Source: JBMYZL01 sp965661765
Lineage (GTDB): Bacteria; Bacteroidota; Bacteroidia; Flavobacteriales_D; Sanyastnellaceae
Length of the DNA: 48,453 bases
NCBI GenBank assembly: GCA_965661765.1
Contig: CBFIFE010000016.1
Span: 1-48,453, forward strand
Reading direction: 5' to 3'
Shown here: positions 16,522 through 25,104 of the stretch, in pieces
Numbering within the stretch: position 1 is the first letter of the stretch
Layout of the letters: every line of letters begins with the position of its first letter
Position numbers and translations under genes: made by a program
Notes under the pieces: generated by a model
Database searches by the model: none
What the model was told of the DNA's origin: nothing
Seen by the model: only the letters and a program-made list of their open reading frames with translations

Positions 16522-18038
16522 GAACGCAAACTACGAACGAATGCTGCCACTTTCGTTCCGTCCACAGGATGGGTGGTGCCATCAAAGAGCGGGATCTCCG
16601 AAGCAACAGCGGTGCGGCACGAGGCATGAACCGCCTCCGCACCCAGTGCGCTCCAAACGCCCGCCTCGCCAGGCCGAACACCGCTTCCGACAACGACCTG
16701 AAACCCAAGGCCGATGAGCTGTTCGATTCTGGCGCGGCCGTCCATGGCCATTTGCGCACCGCCCGACGTCAACACTCGGGAAATGCCCAGCGCAGCGAGG
16801 GCGCGAGCGTCGGAATCGATCTTTGGGGTGAGGTCGATGGCGCGATGGACAACGAGCTGATGGCCGCCAAAGGTTGTTGCCATTGCTTCGAGCCAAGGGA
16901 GGTCGAGGCGACCACTGGGCAAACTCGCCCCGATGACCGCTCGGGAGGCGCCGGCGCGGAGGGCGGCATGGGTTTGGTCCACCATCCACGCCTTTTCTAA
17001 ATCCGTGTACACGAAATGGCCCGCCCGCGGCCGAATCAAGGCATGGACAGGCAGCCCCGCCCGCGCAGCCAGCAGCACATCCGCATCCGGCGGCGTCAAT
17101 CCTCCACACGGCCAATGCGCACATAGCTCAAGACGATCCGCGCCACCCGCAGCCGCCACCTCAGCATCCTCTGGCGTGGAAGCGCAGACTTCAAACAACA
17201 TCTTCGGGTTGTCCAGAGCGAGCGTGGCTTCTGCCTGAGGGATGTCATGCAAACGCGTCACGTCAACAACCGGCGAGGCCATCGGCACCACGTCGATGGA
17301 TCCATCCAGGGCCTGAACCATGATGGACTGCAACACCATCGGCAACTCGCGCTCTCCCCGTTCCGGATGCGGCGGACAATCGCTGCAAGCCGAGAGCATG
17401 CGTTCAGTTGGCAATTTCATCAGGTTCATGCTGACGAGAGGCCTTGGCATTTGGGCCACTTGAGCAGGTGTGGGTTTCTCGATGATCTGGACCAATTCCC
17501 CTTCCGCATCCGCTTGACAGACGGCAAAGGCTTGGACGCGCTCCACCGGGAGTCGAAGGGCCGTCGGGTCGAACCCAATGATGGCGTTGCCGGGCTGCGT
17601 GCGAATGGTCCGCAACGCCGCTGTGGTCGGCACATTGTCCCCGTTGCAAACAACGAAGCCCTCCCCGGACACATCGCGGTCCGCTCGCAGGGCTTGTTCG
17701 ACGGCATGCGCTGTTCCGAGCGGCATCGGCTGCACGACGAAGACAATGTGCATCCGTGGACCCGCCGGGGTCTCGTTCCAATCCCGCACCACCTGACGGG
17801 TCCATTTGTCCGCGGCGCCCAACACGAGGGTGGCATGCGTGAAGCCCGCCCGGTCGGCACGACGCAACAAATGGATGAGCAGCGGCTTCCCTGAAACGCG
17901 CATCAAGGGCTTGGGGCGGTGGCGAGCATCGTGGATTTGGTCGGCGTCTATGCCGGCAGGCAAGTCCGTGGCCGAGGCACTTTCTTGGAGCCGGGTTCCA
18001 CGACCGGCTGCAAGGATGACCAATCTTCGGCAACTCAT
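16512..18038 (-). CDS. Sugar nucleotidyltransferase - CutC fusion
   Basis: 508 residues in one uninterrupted frame. Residues 1-~270 are an NTP_transferase domain: the signature VILAAGRGTRL, then after a ~20-residue insertion RPKPLMRVSGKPLL, the PLGTAHAV motif, VVCNGDN with the metal-binding Asp, and IIEKPTP. Residues ~278-508 are a CutC-family TIM barrel (FEVCASTPEDAEV, GGADRLELCA, GGLTPP, HALIRPRAGHFVY, ASRAVIGA, SRVLTSGG, VVVGSGVRPGE). CutC is annotated as 'copper homeostasis', but that role is weakly supported and CutC genes often sit beside glycan-degrading genes in Bacteroidota (recalled, not searched). I infer that the first half makes an NDP-sugar and the second acts on a related sugar. 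The start overlaps the stop of the GHMP kinase (ATGA) and the end overlaps the GH20 start. I do not know a described protein with this fusion. Confidence 0.88.
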   Translation of the reverse strand: MSCRRLVILAAGRGTRLQESASATDLPAGIDADQIHDARHRPKPLMRVSGKPLLIHLLRRADRAGFTHATLVLGAADKWTRQVVRDWNETPAGPRMHIVFVVQPMPLGTAHAVEQALRADRDVSGEGFVVCNGDNVPTTAALRTIRTQPGNAIIGFDPTALRLPVERVQAFAVCQADAEGELVQIIEKPTPAQVAQMPRPLVSMNLMKLPTERMLSACSDCPPHPERGERELPMVLQSIMVQALDGSIDVVPMASPVVDVTRLHDIPQAEATLALDNPKMLFEVCASTPEDAEVAAAGGADRLELCAHWPCGGLTPPDADVLLAARAGLPVHALIRPRAGHFVYTDLEKAWMVDQTHAALRAGASRAVIGASLPSGRLDLPWLEAMATTFGGHQLVVHRAIDLTPKIDSDARALAALGISRVLTSGGAQMAMDGRARIEQLIGLGFQVVVGSGVRPGEAGVWSALGAEAVHASCRTAVASEIPLFDGTTHPVDGTKVAAFVRSLRSCV

Positions 18039-19081
18039 GGCGACGTCAATTTCTGAACCACAACCCCGCGATCGGTCAAGGCGATGGGCATGCCCAGCCC
18101 ACCTGCGGCCGACATCGCGGCCGCGATCTCCTCGGCATCAGCGGGCCGGCACATGACAAAACAACAGCCTCCCCCCCCCGAACCATTGATCTTCCCCCCC
18201 AGCGCGCCGTGTTTCATGGCTTGTTCCAGCATGGCTTCGATGCGTGGCGTGGAGAGTCGAAGGGCATCGCGAAGGATGGCATGATGCGCGGAAAGGTGGG
18301 CGCCGACGCGCTCCACATCTCCTGCAATGAGCGCGCGGGTTCCTGCAGCCGAGATGTCCCGGTTCGCCAGTGTGGCGTCAAGCAACGCGCGTTCATCTGC
18401 TGCCCAGGGCCCGTCCGGTACCTCGGTCGCATTCGCTACATCGAATGGCATGCGCGACAGCAAATCCAACCGACGGCCCTTTGCGTGGGCGAGGACTTTG
18501 AGGGTGTCCTTGGGAGTGAGGGAATCGCCGAGGACCCAGGCAATGTCCGGTTTGGCCAAAACCTCCGTCGACAAATTCGGTGAAAAGGACATCGCTCGCA
18601 AGCCCCCAAGCCCGCAAGCCAGATGATCCATCATGCCTCCAGGCTCTTGAAAGGCCACCACTTCCGCCTGGTGCGCCAGCCGCACTTGTTCCATCGGCGT
18701 GAGGGAATGACCCGCATGCGCAGCCAAGGCAGCAGTGATCGCCAGCACAAACGCGGTCGAACTGCTGGTGCCTGCAGCCCTCGGGATGTCGCTGCGAACC
18801 ATCATGTCGAAGCCACGCAATGGCAACCCCCCTTGCTCCCTGGCGAGGTGCAGAACGCTCAGTGCATAATTGCGGCCACTGCGCGGCGGCAAGGCATCCA
18901 AATCCAGACGTTCGACCGAATGCAAATCGGAATACTGAAAGACGGCCAGCCTGTCCTTGCGTGGCATGAGGTCCACCCGACAACGCAGGTTGATCGCCGC
19001 CGCCGTCACAGGCAAGCCCAGGTAATCCTGGTGCTCCCCGAAAAGACAAATGCGGCCAGGGGCGGAGGCGGCGAGGGTCAT
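18035..19081 (-). CDS. GHMP-family sugar kinase (galactokinase-like)
   Basis: 348 residues from ATG 19081, which overlaps the symporter stop (ATGA); the longer open frame upstream runs through the symporter gene and is rejected. Three GHMP motifs are visible: PGRICLFGEHQDYLG near the N-terminus, which resembles the galactokinase signature; the phosphate-binding loop IPRAAGTSSSTAF; and the C-terminal GGKINGSGGGGCCF. The protein should phosphorylate a sugar, probably at C1, in the cytoplasm. Substrate candidates are galactose, an N-acetylhexosamine or another hexose, and the sequence alone does not choose. It lies between the transporter and the nucleotidyltransferase, in the order expected for uptake, phosphorylation and activation. 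Its stop overlaps the start of the fusion gene in a second ATGA. Confidence 0.9.
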   Translation of the reverse strand: MTLAASAPGRICLFGEHQDYLGLPVTAAAINLRCRVDLMPRKDRLAVFQYSDLHSVERLDLDALPPRSGRNYALSVLHLAREQGGLPLRGFDMMVRSDIPRAAGTSSSTAFVLAITAALAAHAGHSLTPMEQVRLAHQAEVVAFQEPGGMMDHLACGLGGLRAMSFSPNLSTEVLAKPDIAWVLGDSLTPKDTLKVLAHAKGRRLDLLSRMPFDVANATEVPDGPWAADERALLDATLANRDISAAGTRALIAGDVERVGAHLSAHHAILRDALRLSTPRIEAMLEQAMKHGALGGKINGSGGGGCCFVMCRPADAEEIAAAMSAAGGLGMPIALTDRGVVVQKLTSP

Positions 19082-20829
19082 GGCCGGCGATGGGTTTGGA
19101 CTTTGAACAGCGCAATCCCGGTCACCACGGCCAAACCTGTCAAGCCCAGCGCCCAATTCGTCACGCCATAAATCCAATTCCCCACGGCAAAAAGCGCGGC
19201 ATACACGGTCATCGTGCCCAGGGCCATCGACAGCAAACCGCGTCGCAAGGCCGCTCCCCGCTCGGGCCTCACGGCATCCACGAAGCGCTGCAAAGTCTGC
19301 GGGTGTTCGGCAGGCGTCAGCAGCGTGCCCACCACCCACACCGCCGAGGTGATGAGTGCACCCCAAACCAATTTCATATGGGCCTCCAGAGGTGGGACCA
19401 AGGCCACAGGCTCGGCTGCGAGTGCGTCGTGAAGGAAGGAAAAGTATCCGGCCACCAGCAAGGACCCGACCATGGCGATGATTTCCGTCCAAGCGCTGAT
19501 GCGCAACCAAAACCATCGCAAAATGAACAACCCCCCGGTGCCTGCACCGATGAGCAACAGCAACTGAAAGGCTTGACCGGCATCGGTGAGCAACAGCCCC
19601 AGCCCGGACCCCAACAACAGCGAGATCACCGTGGCCATCCGACCCGCCCGCACCTGCTCTTTCCCCGTCGCATCTGGGCGCACGAATCGCACATAAAAGT
19701 CGTTGACGAGGTAGCTCGCGCCGAGGTTGACTTGTGTGGACATGGTGCTCATAAAAGCAGCGAGCAGACTGGCTGCCACCAGGCCGAGCAGACCGGGAGG
19801 AAGAAGGGAGAGCATTGCAGGATAGGCCAAATCGTCCCCGACCTTGTCCGCCGCGACCGCCGGAAAAGCCCGCCCGATGGCTTCTGTATCCGGGAAGACG
19901 ATGAGGGAGGCCAGGGCGATCAAAATCCAGGGCCAGGGCCGAAGCGCATAGTGCGCCACGTTGAACAACAGCGTGGCGCCGACGGCGTGCGATTCGTCGC
20001 GGGCGCTGAACATGCGCTGGGCAATGTAGCCCCCGCCGCCGGGTTCAGCACCGGGGTAGTAACTCGCCCACCATTGCACAGCAAGGGGCACCAGCAGCAC
20101 GGGCACCCATGCGCCAGGATCGCTGAGGTCAGGCAGCATGTTGAGATTCGGCAGCACCGCGGGGTGCGCGAGCAGGCCGCTCAGTCCGCCGACCTGATCC
20201 AGCCCCAACAAGTATGCACATGCCCAAACCGAGCCGACCATCGCCAGGAGGAATTGGACAAAATCGGTCAGAATCACAGCCCGCAGGCCGCCCAAAGCGC
20301 TGTACAAAAGCGTGATCACCCCCGTCACCAAGAGGGTGAGCCAACCGGGCCAGCCCAACAAAATGCCACCGAGCTTGATCGCCGCCAACGACACCGTCCC
20401 CATCACCAGCACGTTGAACACGAGGCCGAGGTACAACGCCCTGAAGCCGCGCAAAAAAGCCGCGGCTCGGCCGCCATACCGCAACTCGTAAAATTCGATG
20501 TCTGTCAAGACCCCGCTCCGCCGCCACATTCGCGCGTACACAAACACGGTCAACATGCCGGTCAACAAAAAGGCCCACCACCCCCAGTTGCCACTGACCC
20601 CTTGTTTCCTGACCAAATCCGTGACCAAGTTCGGGGTGTCTGTCGAAAAGGTGGTGGCGACCATGGAAACGCCGAGGAGCCACCAAGGCATTTGGCCTCC
20701 AGCCAAGAAAAAACCGCGCGCATCCGCTGCCGCCCCGCGCCGAGCGGACCACACGCCCACACCCAAAGCCAAGGCAAAATAGCCCGCCACCAGCGCCCAA
20801 TCGAGACCTGTCAGTTGCATGACCGGCAA
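19078..20829 (-). CDS. Sodium:solute symporter (SSS family)
   Basis: 583 residues with a dozen or more hydrophobic segments, starting LDWALVAGYFALALGVGVW. SSS-family features include the N-terminal FFLAGGQMPWWLLGVSMVAT (like the SGLT/PutP region with its 'aGR.l..w..g.S..At' pattern), ALGGLRAVILTDFVQ, and the conserved core around AAFMSTMSTQVNLGASYLVND. It should co-transport Na+ and a small solute across the inner membrane. With a GHMP kinase and GH20 downstream, the solute is most likely a monosaccharide (inference from context). It starts 9 bp after the MmcQ-like gene and ends inside the kinase start codon. A long open frame on the opposite strand here is rich in Gln, His and Pro and is a shadow. 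Confidence 0.94.
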   Translation of the reverse strand: MPVMQLTGLDWALVAGYFALALGVGVWSARRGAAADARGFFLAGGQMPWWLLGVSMVATTFSTDTPNLVTDLVRKQGVSGNWGWWAFLLTGMLTVFVYARMWRRSGVLTDIEFYELRYGGRAAAFLRGFRALYLGLVFNVLVMGTVSLAAIKLGGILLGWPGWLTLLVTGVITLLYSALGGLRAVILTDFVQFLLAMVGSVWACAYLLGLDQVGGLSGLLAHPAVLPNLNMLPDLSDPGAWVPVLLVPLAVQWWASYYPGAEPGGGGYIAQRMFSARDESHAVGATLLFNVAHYALRPWPWILIALASLIVFPDTEAIGRAFPAVAADKVGDDLAYPAMLSLLPPGLLGLVAASLLAAFMSTMSTQVNLGASYLVNDFYVRFVRPDATGKEQVRAGRMATVISLLLGSGLGLLLTDAGQAFQLLLLIGAGTGGLFILRWFWLRISAWTEIIAMVGSLLVAGYFSFLHDALAAEPVALVPPLEAHMKLVWGALITSAVWVVGTLLTPAEHPQTLQRFVDAVRPERGAALRRGLLSMALGTMTVYAALFAVGNWIYGVTNWALGLTGLAVVTGIALFKVQTHRRP

Positions 20830-20838
20830 GATAAGCGG

Positions 20839-21198
20839 TTACAAGCCATGCGCCGCCCGGGCTTTTTTCGTCAACGATGCCACCACGAGTGCATAACTGT
20901 GGTCAATGAGTTCGAGCAACAAGGTCCGCGGCACATCCCGCCCAGGCTTTGCCGTGTTCCAATGCACTTTGCTCATGTGCCAGCCGGGTTCGATGCCGGC
21001 GTACCGCTCGCGAAGATCCACAGCGCGCTCGGGATCACACTTGAGGTTGACCCCGTTGAAGTCATCAATATTCAGCAAGGCGAACATCTTCCCTGCCACC
21101 TTAAAAACCAAAGTCGAACCATCAAATGGGAAGGATTCCTCCACCCCATTTTTTTGTAGACAATGGTCTCGAATGGTGCCCACATCAAAATCGTCCAT
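20839..21198 (-). CDS. MmcQ/YjbR family protein
   Basis: 119 residues from ATG 21198. The sequence fits the MmcQ/YjbR (double-wing, CyaY-like) family: IRDHCLQKNGVEESFPFDG, TLVFKVAGKMFALLNID, NLKCDPERAVDLRERY, GWHMSKVHWNTA, and the C-terminal LLLELIDHSYALVVASLTKK. Family length is usually 110-125 residues, so it looks complete. The function of the family is not established; some members are annotated as DNA-binding. It is the first gene of the minus-strand run, with the symporter starting 9 bp after its stop, so it is probably co-transcribed with the sugar genes although no functional link is obvious. It is divergent from the lamin-tail gene across 52 bp. Confidence 0.88.
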   Translation of the reverse strand: MDDFDVGTIRDHCLQKNGVEESFPFDGSTLVFKVAGKMFALLNIDDFNGVNLKCDPERAVDLRERYAGIEPGWHMSKVHWNTAKPGRDVPRTLLLELIDHSYALVVASLTKKARAAHGL

Positions 21199-21250
21199 TT
21201 TCAAAATGCTTTCGTGTAACTTGCCGCCGATTTTACAACAAATTTTCACC

Positions 21251-22177
21251 ATGCGGAACGCTACTCTCCTTGGCCTCGGCCTCATCGCCTTGGGCTCATC
21301 ATCGGCCCTTTCCCAGTGCACGGACCTGTTCATCTCTGAATACTTGGAGGGAACGGGGAACAACAAAGGTTTGGAGTTTTACAACCCCACATCGGAGTCC
21401 ATCAGCTTGAATGGTTATGTGCTGCAACGTTGGAGCAACGGGGAGGCAGGCATGACCGATGAGACGAACTTGGTGGGCACGATTCCCGCGTATGGCACTT
21501 GGGTCTTGGTGAATGGCCAAACCGAGGACGTTGACCTCGGTGGCGGTGCCACTTCGCCGATGTGCGATCCGGAGATGCAAGCCTTGGCTGACCAGCTCGA
21601 CAATCCCTACCCAGCGCCGACCTACATGAACGGCGACGATGCCTTGGTTCTCCTCAACAACGGGGTGCCCATCGACATCTTCGGCAAACCAGGTGAGGAT
21701 CCCGGCGTGGCATGGACAGACGACGAAGCCAACGGCTTTGTGGACGTGGGCGATGGTGCAACTTGGCTGACGTCCAACCACACATTGCGGAGAAAATACG
21801 AAGTGATGCAAGGCGTTGTCCAGCCCCCAGTGGCGTTCAATACATTCTTGGAATGGGACACCTTGGAAGTCAACACCTGGGACGGCCTTGGGGTGCACTT
21901 CTGCGCCTGCGACCCGAACGGTCTTTCAGCAGAACCGGCTGCAGTCCAGACCGCTGTCTTCCCGAATCCCGCAATCTCTGGAACCCCCTTGCAATTGACC
22001 GCCGATGCCCCGATCGAACAGGTCACCGTGCATGCGGCAAATGGCCAACTCGTTCGCGACGTGCACGTGGGTGGCGATGTGCGATTTGAATTGGCAGGAT
22101 TGCCTGCCGGTGCCTACATCGTCAGCATGCAATTGACTGGAAACCGCACCTTTGCCCATCGCGTGACGATTCGATAA
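21251..22177 (+). CDS. Secreted lamin-tail-domain protein with T9SS sorting domain
   Basis: 308 residues from ATG 21251, which gives a signal peptide (ATLLGLGLIALGSSSALSQ). Residues ~22-140 form a lamin-tail (LTD) domain: DLFISEYLEGTGNNKGLEFY, SISLNGYVL, GTWVLVNG, MNGDDALVLLNNG. The last ~75 residues are a type-A T9SS C-terminal domain (AVFPNPAISG, LPAGAYIVSMQL, HRVTIR). LTD domains are common in secreted proteins, often next to nuclease domains, but here no catalytic domain follows. It is probably surface-attached and may bind a polymer. Only one base separates its stop from the ATG of the TonB receptor, so the two are translationally linked. Its promoter must lie in the 52-bp gap to the divergent MmcQ-like gene. 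Confidence 0.86.
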   Translation: MRNATLLGLGLIALGSSSALSQCTDLFISEYLEGTGNNKGLEFYNPTSESISLNGYVLQRWSNGEAGMTDETNLVGTIPAYGTWVLVNGQTEDVDLGGGATSPMCDPEMQALADQLDNPYPAPTYMNGDDALVLLNNGVPIDIFGKPGEDPGVAWTDDEANGFVDVGDGATWLTSNHTLRRKYEVMQGVVQPPVAFNTFLEWDTLEVNTWDGLGVHFCACDPNGLSAEPAAVQTAVFPNPAISGTPLQLTADAPIEQVTVHAANGQLVRDVHVGGDVRFELAGLPAGAYIVSMQLTGNRTFAHRVTIR

Positions 22178-22178
22178 A

Positions 22179-25064
22179 ATGCATTTTCACAAGCATCTGT
22201 TTGCGTTGTCCGGCCTGCTTTTGTGGGCCGGCATCGTCTGTGGCCAAGTCGAAAAGGCAGAAATTTTCGGGGTCATCGCCGATGAGATTACCGGAGAGAC
22301 GCTCATTCAGGCCACCATTTCTGCCGAAGCCACAAATTCGGGCACAAAACTTGGCGCCGTTTCGGATTTCGATGGGCGATATGTCATCAAGCTCCCTGTG
22401 GGTGCTTGGACATTGAAGGTGCAGTACATCGGGTACAACGCCATTGAAAAGCGCGTCGAAGTGGGTGCTGGCGATGCACCACGGGAAATCAATTTCAACC
22501 TGTCCACCATTGTCCTTCAGGAGGCCCAGGTCATCGCCGACGTGGCCATCGAACGAGAAACGCCTGTCGCTTTCTCAAACATCAAACCCGTCCAAATTCA
22601 AGAGGAATTGGGGTCGCAGCCCATTCCGATGATCCTCAACACAACACCTGGGGTCTACGCCACCCAAGCGGGATCGGACGACAACGGACCCTCGATCAGC
22701 ATTCGCGGATTCAAGCAACGCAACGTCAGCGTTCTCATCGATGGCATCCCAGTGAATGACATGGAGAGTGGGGCTGTGTTTTGGAACAACTGGTTTGGCC
22801 TGGACTTGGTGACCCAAACCATGCAGGTGCAACGGGGCCTCGGCGCTTCGAAGCTCGCGCTGCCGGCCATCGGCGGAACGGTCAATATCGTGACCCAAGG
22901 CATCTCCAGCTCAAAGCAAACCAGCGTCAAGCAAGAGGTCGGCAGCTTCGGATTCACGCGAACGTCCATCGGTCATTCGAGTGGACGAAAGCCCGGCGGC
23001 TGGGGGTACACCTTTGCCGGGAGTTTCCAGAACCGGCAGGGGTATTTCGACCAGGATTACAACCGGTCTTTCTTCTACTACGCAAAAGTGACAAAAGAGT
23101 GGGGCGCGCACAGCGTCAGCCTCAGTGCCACGGGTTCGCCGTCTCAGAACGCTGCCCGGGGGTACCAGCAACGCATCGTCACCCACGACAAAGACTTCGC
23201 TCGGTCCCTCTTCACCGGCAGCGACGAGGATTACACCCGACTGAGCGCATATGCCCAAGCGTATGATGGCATTTTCAACAGCGACACCCTGTCCTTGGCC
23301 GAAGAACAAGCCGCATTCGCATCGCTGAATGAAAGCTATGGCTATGCGAACGTCAATGACTTTGAAGCAGAAATGTCAGCGATGGATTTCATCGACACGG
23401 TGGGATTCCGCAGTTACGGTCAGAAATACAATGTGCACTGGGGCGAGTTGAACGGCGAAACCCTGTACGAAAGGCAGAACAAGTACCACAAACCGCTCTT
23501 CTCCCTCCGGCACAATTGGCGGGCAGGCGACCGGCTTTTCGTTTCCAACATGCTGTATGCGAGCTATGGATACGGGGGCGGGACGCGGCTGGACAACTCC
23601 CTCGGCGCCGGTGATTACACCGCAGATGGCCAAGTGGACTTTCAAAAATTCTACAACTCCAACACCATCGGTGGCGTCTTTGGCCCCCCCATTGACCCCG
23701 CATACAGTGACGAATTGTTGAAGAGCGGTCGGATCTTGCGAAAGTCCTTCAACAACCACTACTGGTACGGGGCGTTGAGCACCTTTCGTTTTGAGCAAAG
23801 TGATGCTTGGACCTTTTCGGGCGGCCTGGACCTCAGGACGTACCAAGGGGAGCATTATGCCGAGGTGCACGACCTCCTGGGGGGAGATTACTTCGTGGAC
23901 AACTTCAACGAAAACGCCGACACGAAGATGCGCTTCGTCGGCGACAAAATTGGTTACCACAACGACGCTTTCGTTCGGTGGGCGGGTGTGTTTGGTTTGG
24001 CAGAATACAAAGGGCTCATCGGCAATGCCTTTCTCAACGTTTCCGCCGTCACCCAAGGCTACAAAAGCGTGGATTACTTCGCCACGCCCAACGAAGACGG
24101 CTCATTCGCTTCCAGCGGTTGGAAGTGGATTCCGGGTTACACCATCAAGGCCGGGGGCAACTACAATGTCTCTGAATACAGCAATGTCTTCATGAACGTC
24201 GGCTTGCTCAACCGAACCCCGGTCTTCCGAAACGTCGTGGATTTCGAAAACAAATTCGTGGAGAACACGCAGAACGAAATCATCCAATCCATCGAGGTGG
24301 GGTACAGTTTCAGCAAGTTCCCCTGGAGCGTGAATGTCAACGGGTATTACACCGACTGGCAGAATCGCCCGTTGCAGTCCCTGCTGCGGTTTGAAACGGT
24401 GGAAGGCGACATTGTCCGAGCAAACGTGAATTCAATGAGTGCTTTGCACAAGGGACTGGAAGCTGATGCTGCATACCAAATCAACCGAACCCTCACCATC
24501 GAAGGCTACATCTCCTTGGGCGATTGGGAGTGGACGAGCTCGGAAGACAGCTTGGTGCTCCTCGATGAGCGGACGAACTTGCCGTACATCGACCAGCTCG
24601 GCAACCCGGCCATTGTTCGCTACGACGCTGCAGGCGTGGCCGTGGGCGATAGCCCGCAGTCGCAATACAGCATCAGCCTGAAGTACACGTTTGGGGATTG
24701 GTACATCAAGCCTCGATACACCCTTTTTGATCGGCACTACGCAGACTTCGATCCCTTTTCCCTCAATGGAGACAACGCTGGCCGCCAGTCTTGGCAGATC
24801 CCGGCGTATGGCTTGCTCGATGTCCACGCGGGCTACCGGTTCGATTGGAATCGTTCGAACGGGGACATCCGATTGAGTTTGTTCAACGTTCTGAACACCA
24901 CCTATTTGAGCAATGCGCAAAACAACGACGCATTTGGCCAATTCTATTTCAACGACCCCGAGCGCAGATACGCCCTGACCACAAACAATTTCGATGCCGC
25001 CTCTGCCAGCGTCTACATGGGCTTCGGGTTCCGATCGAACCTGAGTTTGCGGATCCGATTCTGA
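22179..25064 (+). CDS. TonB-dependent outer-membrane receptor
   Basis: 961 residues with a signal peptide (FALSGLLLWAGIVCGQ). Residues ~25-115 are a carboxypeptidase-D-regulatory-like beta sandwich (GVIADEITGETLIQATISAE, DGRYVIKLPVG, VQYIGYNAIEKRVEV). The plug follows at ~130-250 (IPMILNTTPGVYATQAG, SISIRGFKQRNVSVLIDGIP, LPAIGGTVNIVTQG). The rest is a long aromatic beta-barrel ending in the typical terminal strand SNLSLRIRF. It imports a bulky substrate with energy from TonB/ExbBD, which are not in the window. No SusD partner is adjacent, so it is not a classic SusCD polysaccharide pair. It is sandwiched between two secreted T9SS proteins, LTD (1 bp upstream) and OB-fold/PLD (40 bp downstream), which probably prepare its ligand. 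Confidence 0.95.
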   Translation: MHFHKHLFALSGLLLWAGIVCGQVEKAEIFGVIADEITGETLIQATISAEATNSGTKLGAVSDFDGRYVIKLPVGAWTLKVQYIGYNAIEKRVEVGAGDAPREINFNLSTIVLQEAQVIADVAIERETPVAFSNIKPVQIQEELGSQPIPMILNTTPGVYATQAGSDDNGPSISIRGFKQRNVSVLIDGIPVNDMESGAVFWNNWFGLDLVTQTMQVQRGLGASKLALPAIGGTVNIVTQGISSSKQTSVKQEVGSFGFTRTSIGHSSGRKPGGWGYTFAGSFQNRQGYFDQDYNRSFFYYAKVTKEWGAHSVSLSATGSPSQNAARGYQQRIVTHDKDFARSLFTGSDEDYTRLSAYAQAYDGIFNSDTLSLAEEQAAFASLNESYGYANVNDFEAEMSAMDFIDTVGFRSYGQKYNVHWGELNGETLYERQNKYHKPLFSLRHNWRAGDRLFVSNMLYASYGYGGGTRLDNSLGAGDYTADGQVDFQKFYNSNTIGGVFGPPIDPAYSDELLKSGRILRKSFNNHYWYGALSTFRFEQSDAWTFSGGLDLRTYQGEHYAEVHDLLGGDYFVDNFNENADTKMRFVGDKIGYHNDAFVRWAGVFGLAEYKGLIGNAFLNVSAVTQGYKSVDYFATPNEDGSFASSGWKWIPGYTIKAGGNYNVSEYSNVFMNVGLLNRTPVFRNVVDFENKFVENTQNEIIQSIEVGYSFSKFPWSVNVNGYYTDWQNRPLQSLLRFETVEGDIVRANVNSMSALHKGLEADAAYQINRTLTIEGYISLGDWEWTSSEDSLVLLDERTNLPYIDQLGNPAIVRYDAAGVAVGDSPQSQYSISLKYTFGDWYIKPRYTLFDRHYADFDPFSLNGDNAGRQSWQIPAYGLLDVHAGYRFDWNRSNGDIRLSLFNVLNTTYLSNAQNNDAFGQFYFNDPERRYALTTNNFDAASASVYMGFGFRSNLSLRIRF

Positions 25065-25104
25065 CCCCCTTTCACGCTTACCCTCTTCCACTCGCAAAGA
25101 AAAG

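Noticed and set aside
16512..18038. Copper-homeostasis function for the CutC half
   Set aside because: No copper transporter, chaperone or metal-site gene is nearby; the context is sugar metabolism, so I report the family without that role.
19090..21159. Plus-strand open frame of 689 codons opposite the symporter
   Set aside because: The product is rich in Gln, His, Pro and Arg without domains, while the minus strand encodes a complete SSS transporter.
22179..25064. SusC of a polysaccharide-utilisation locus
   Set aside because: No SusD-like gene is adjacent and the neighbours are LTD and PLD proteins, so I call it only a TonB-dependent receptor.
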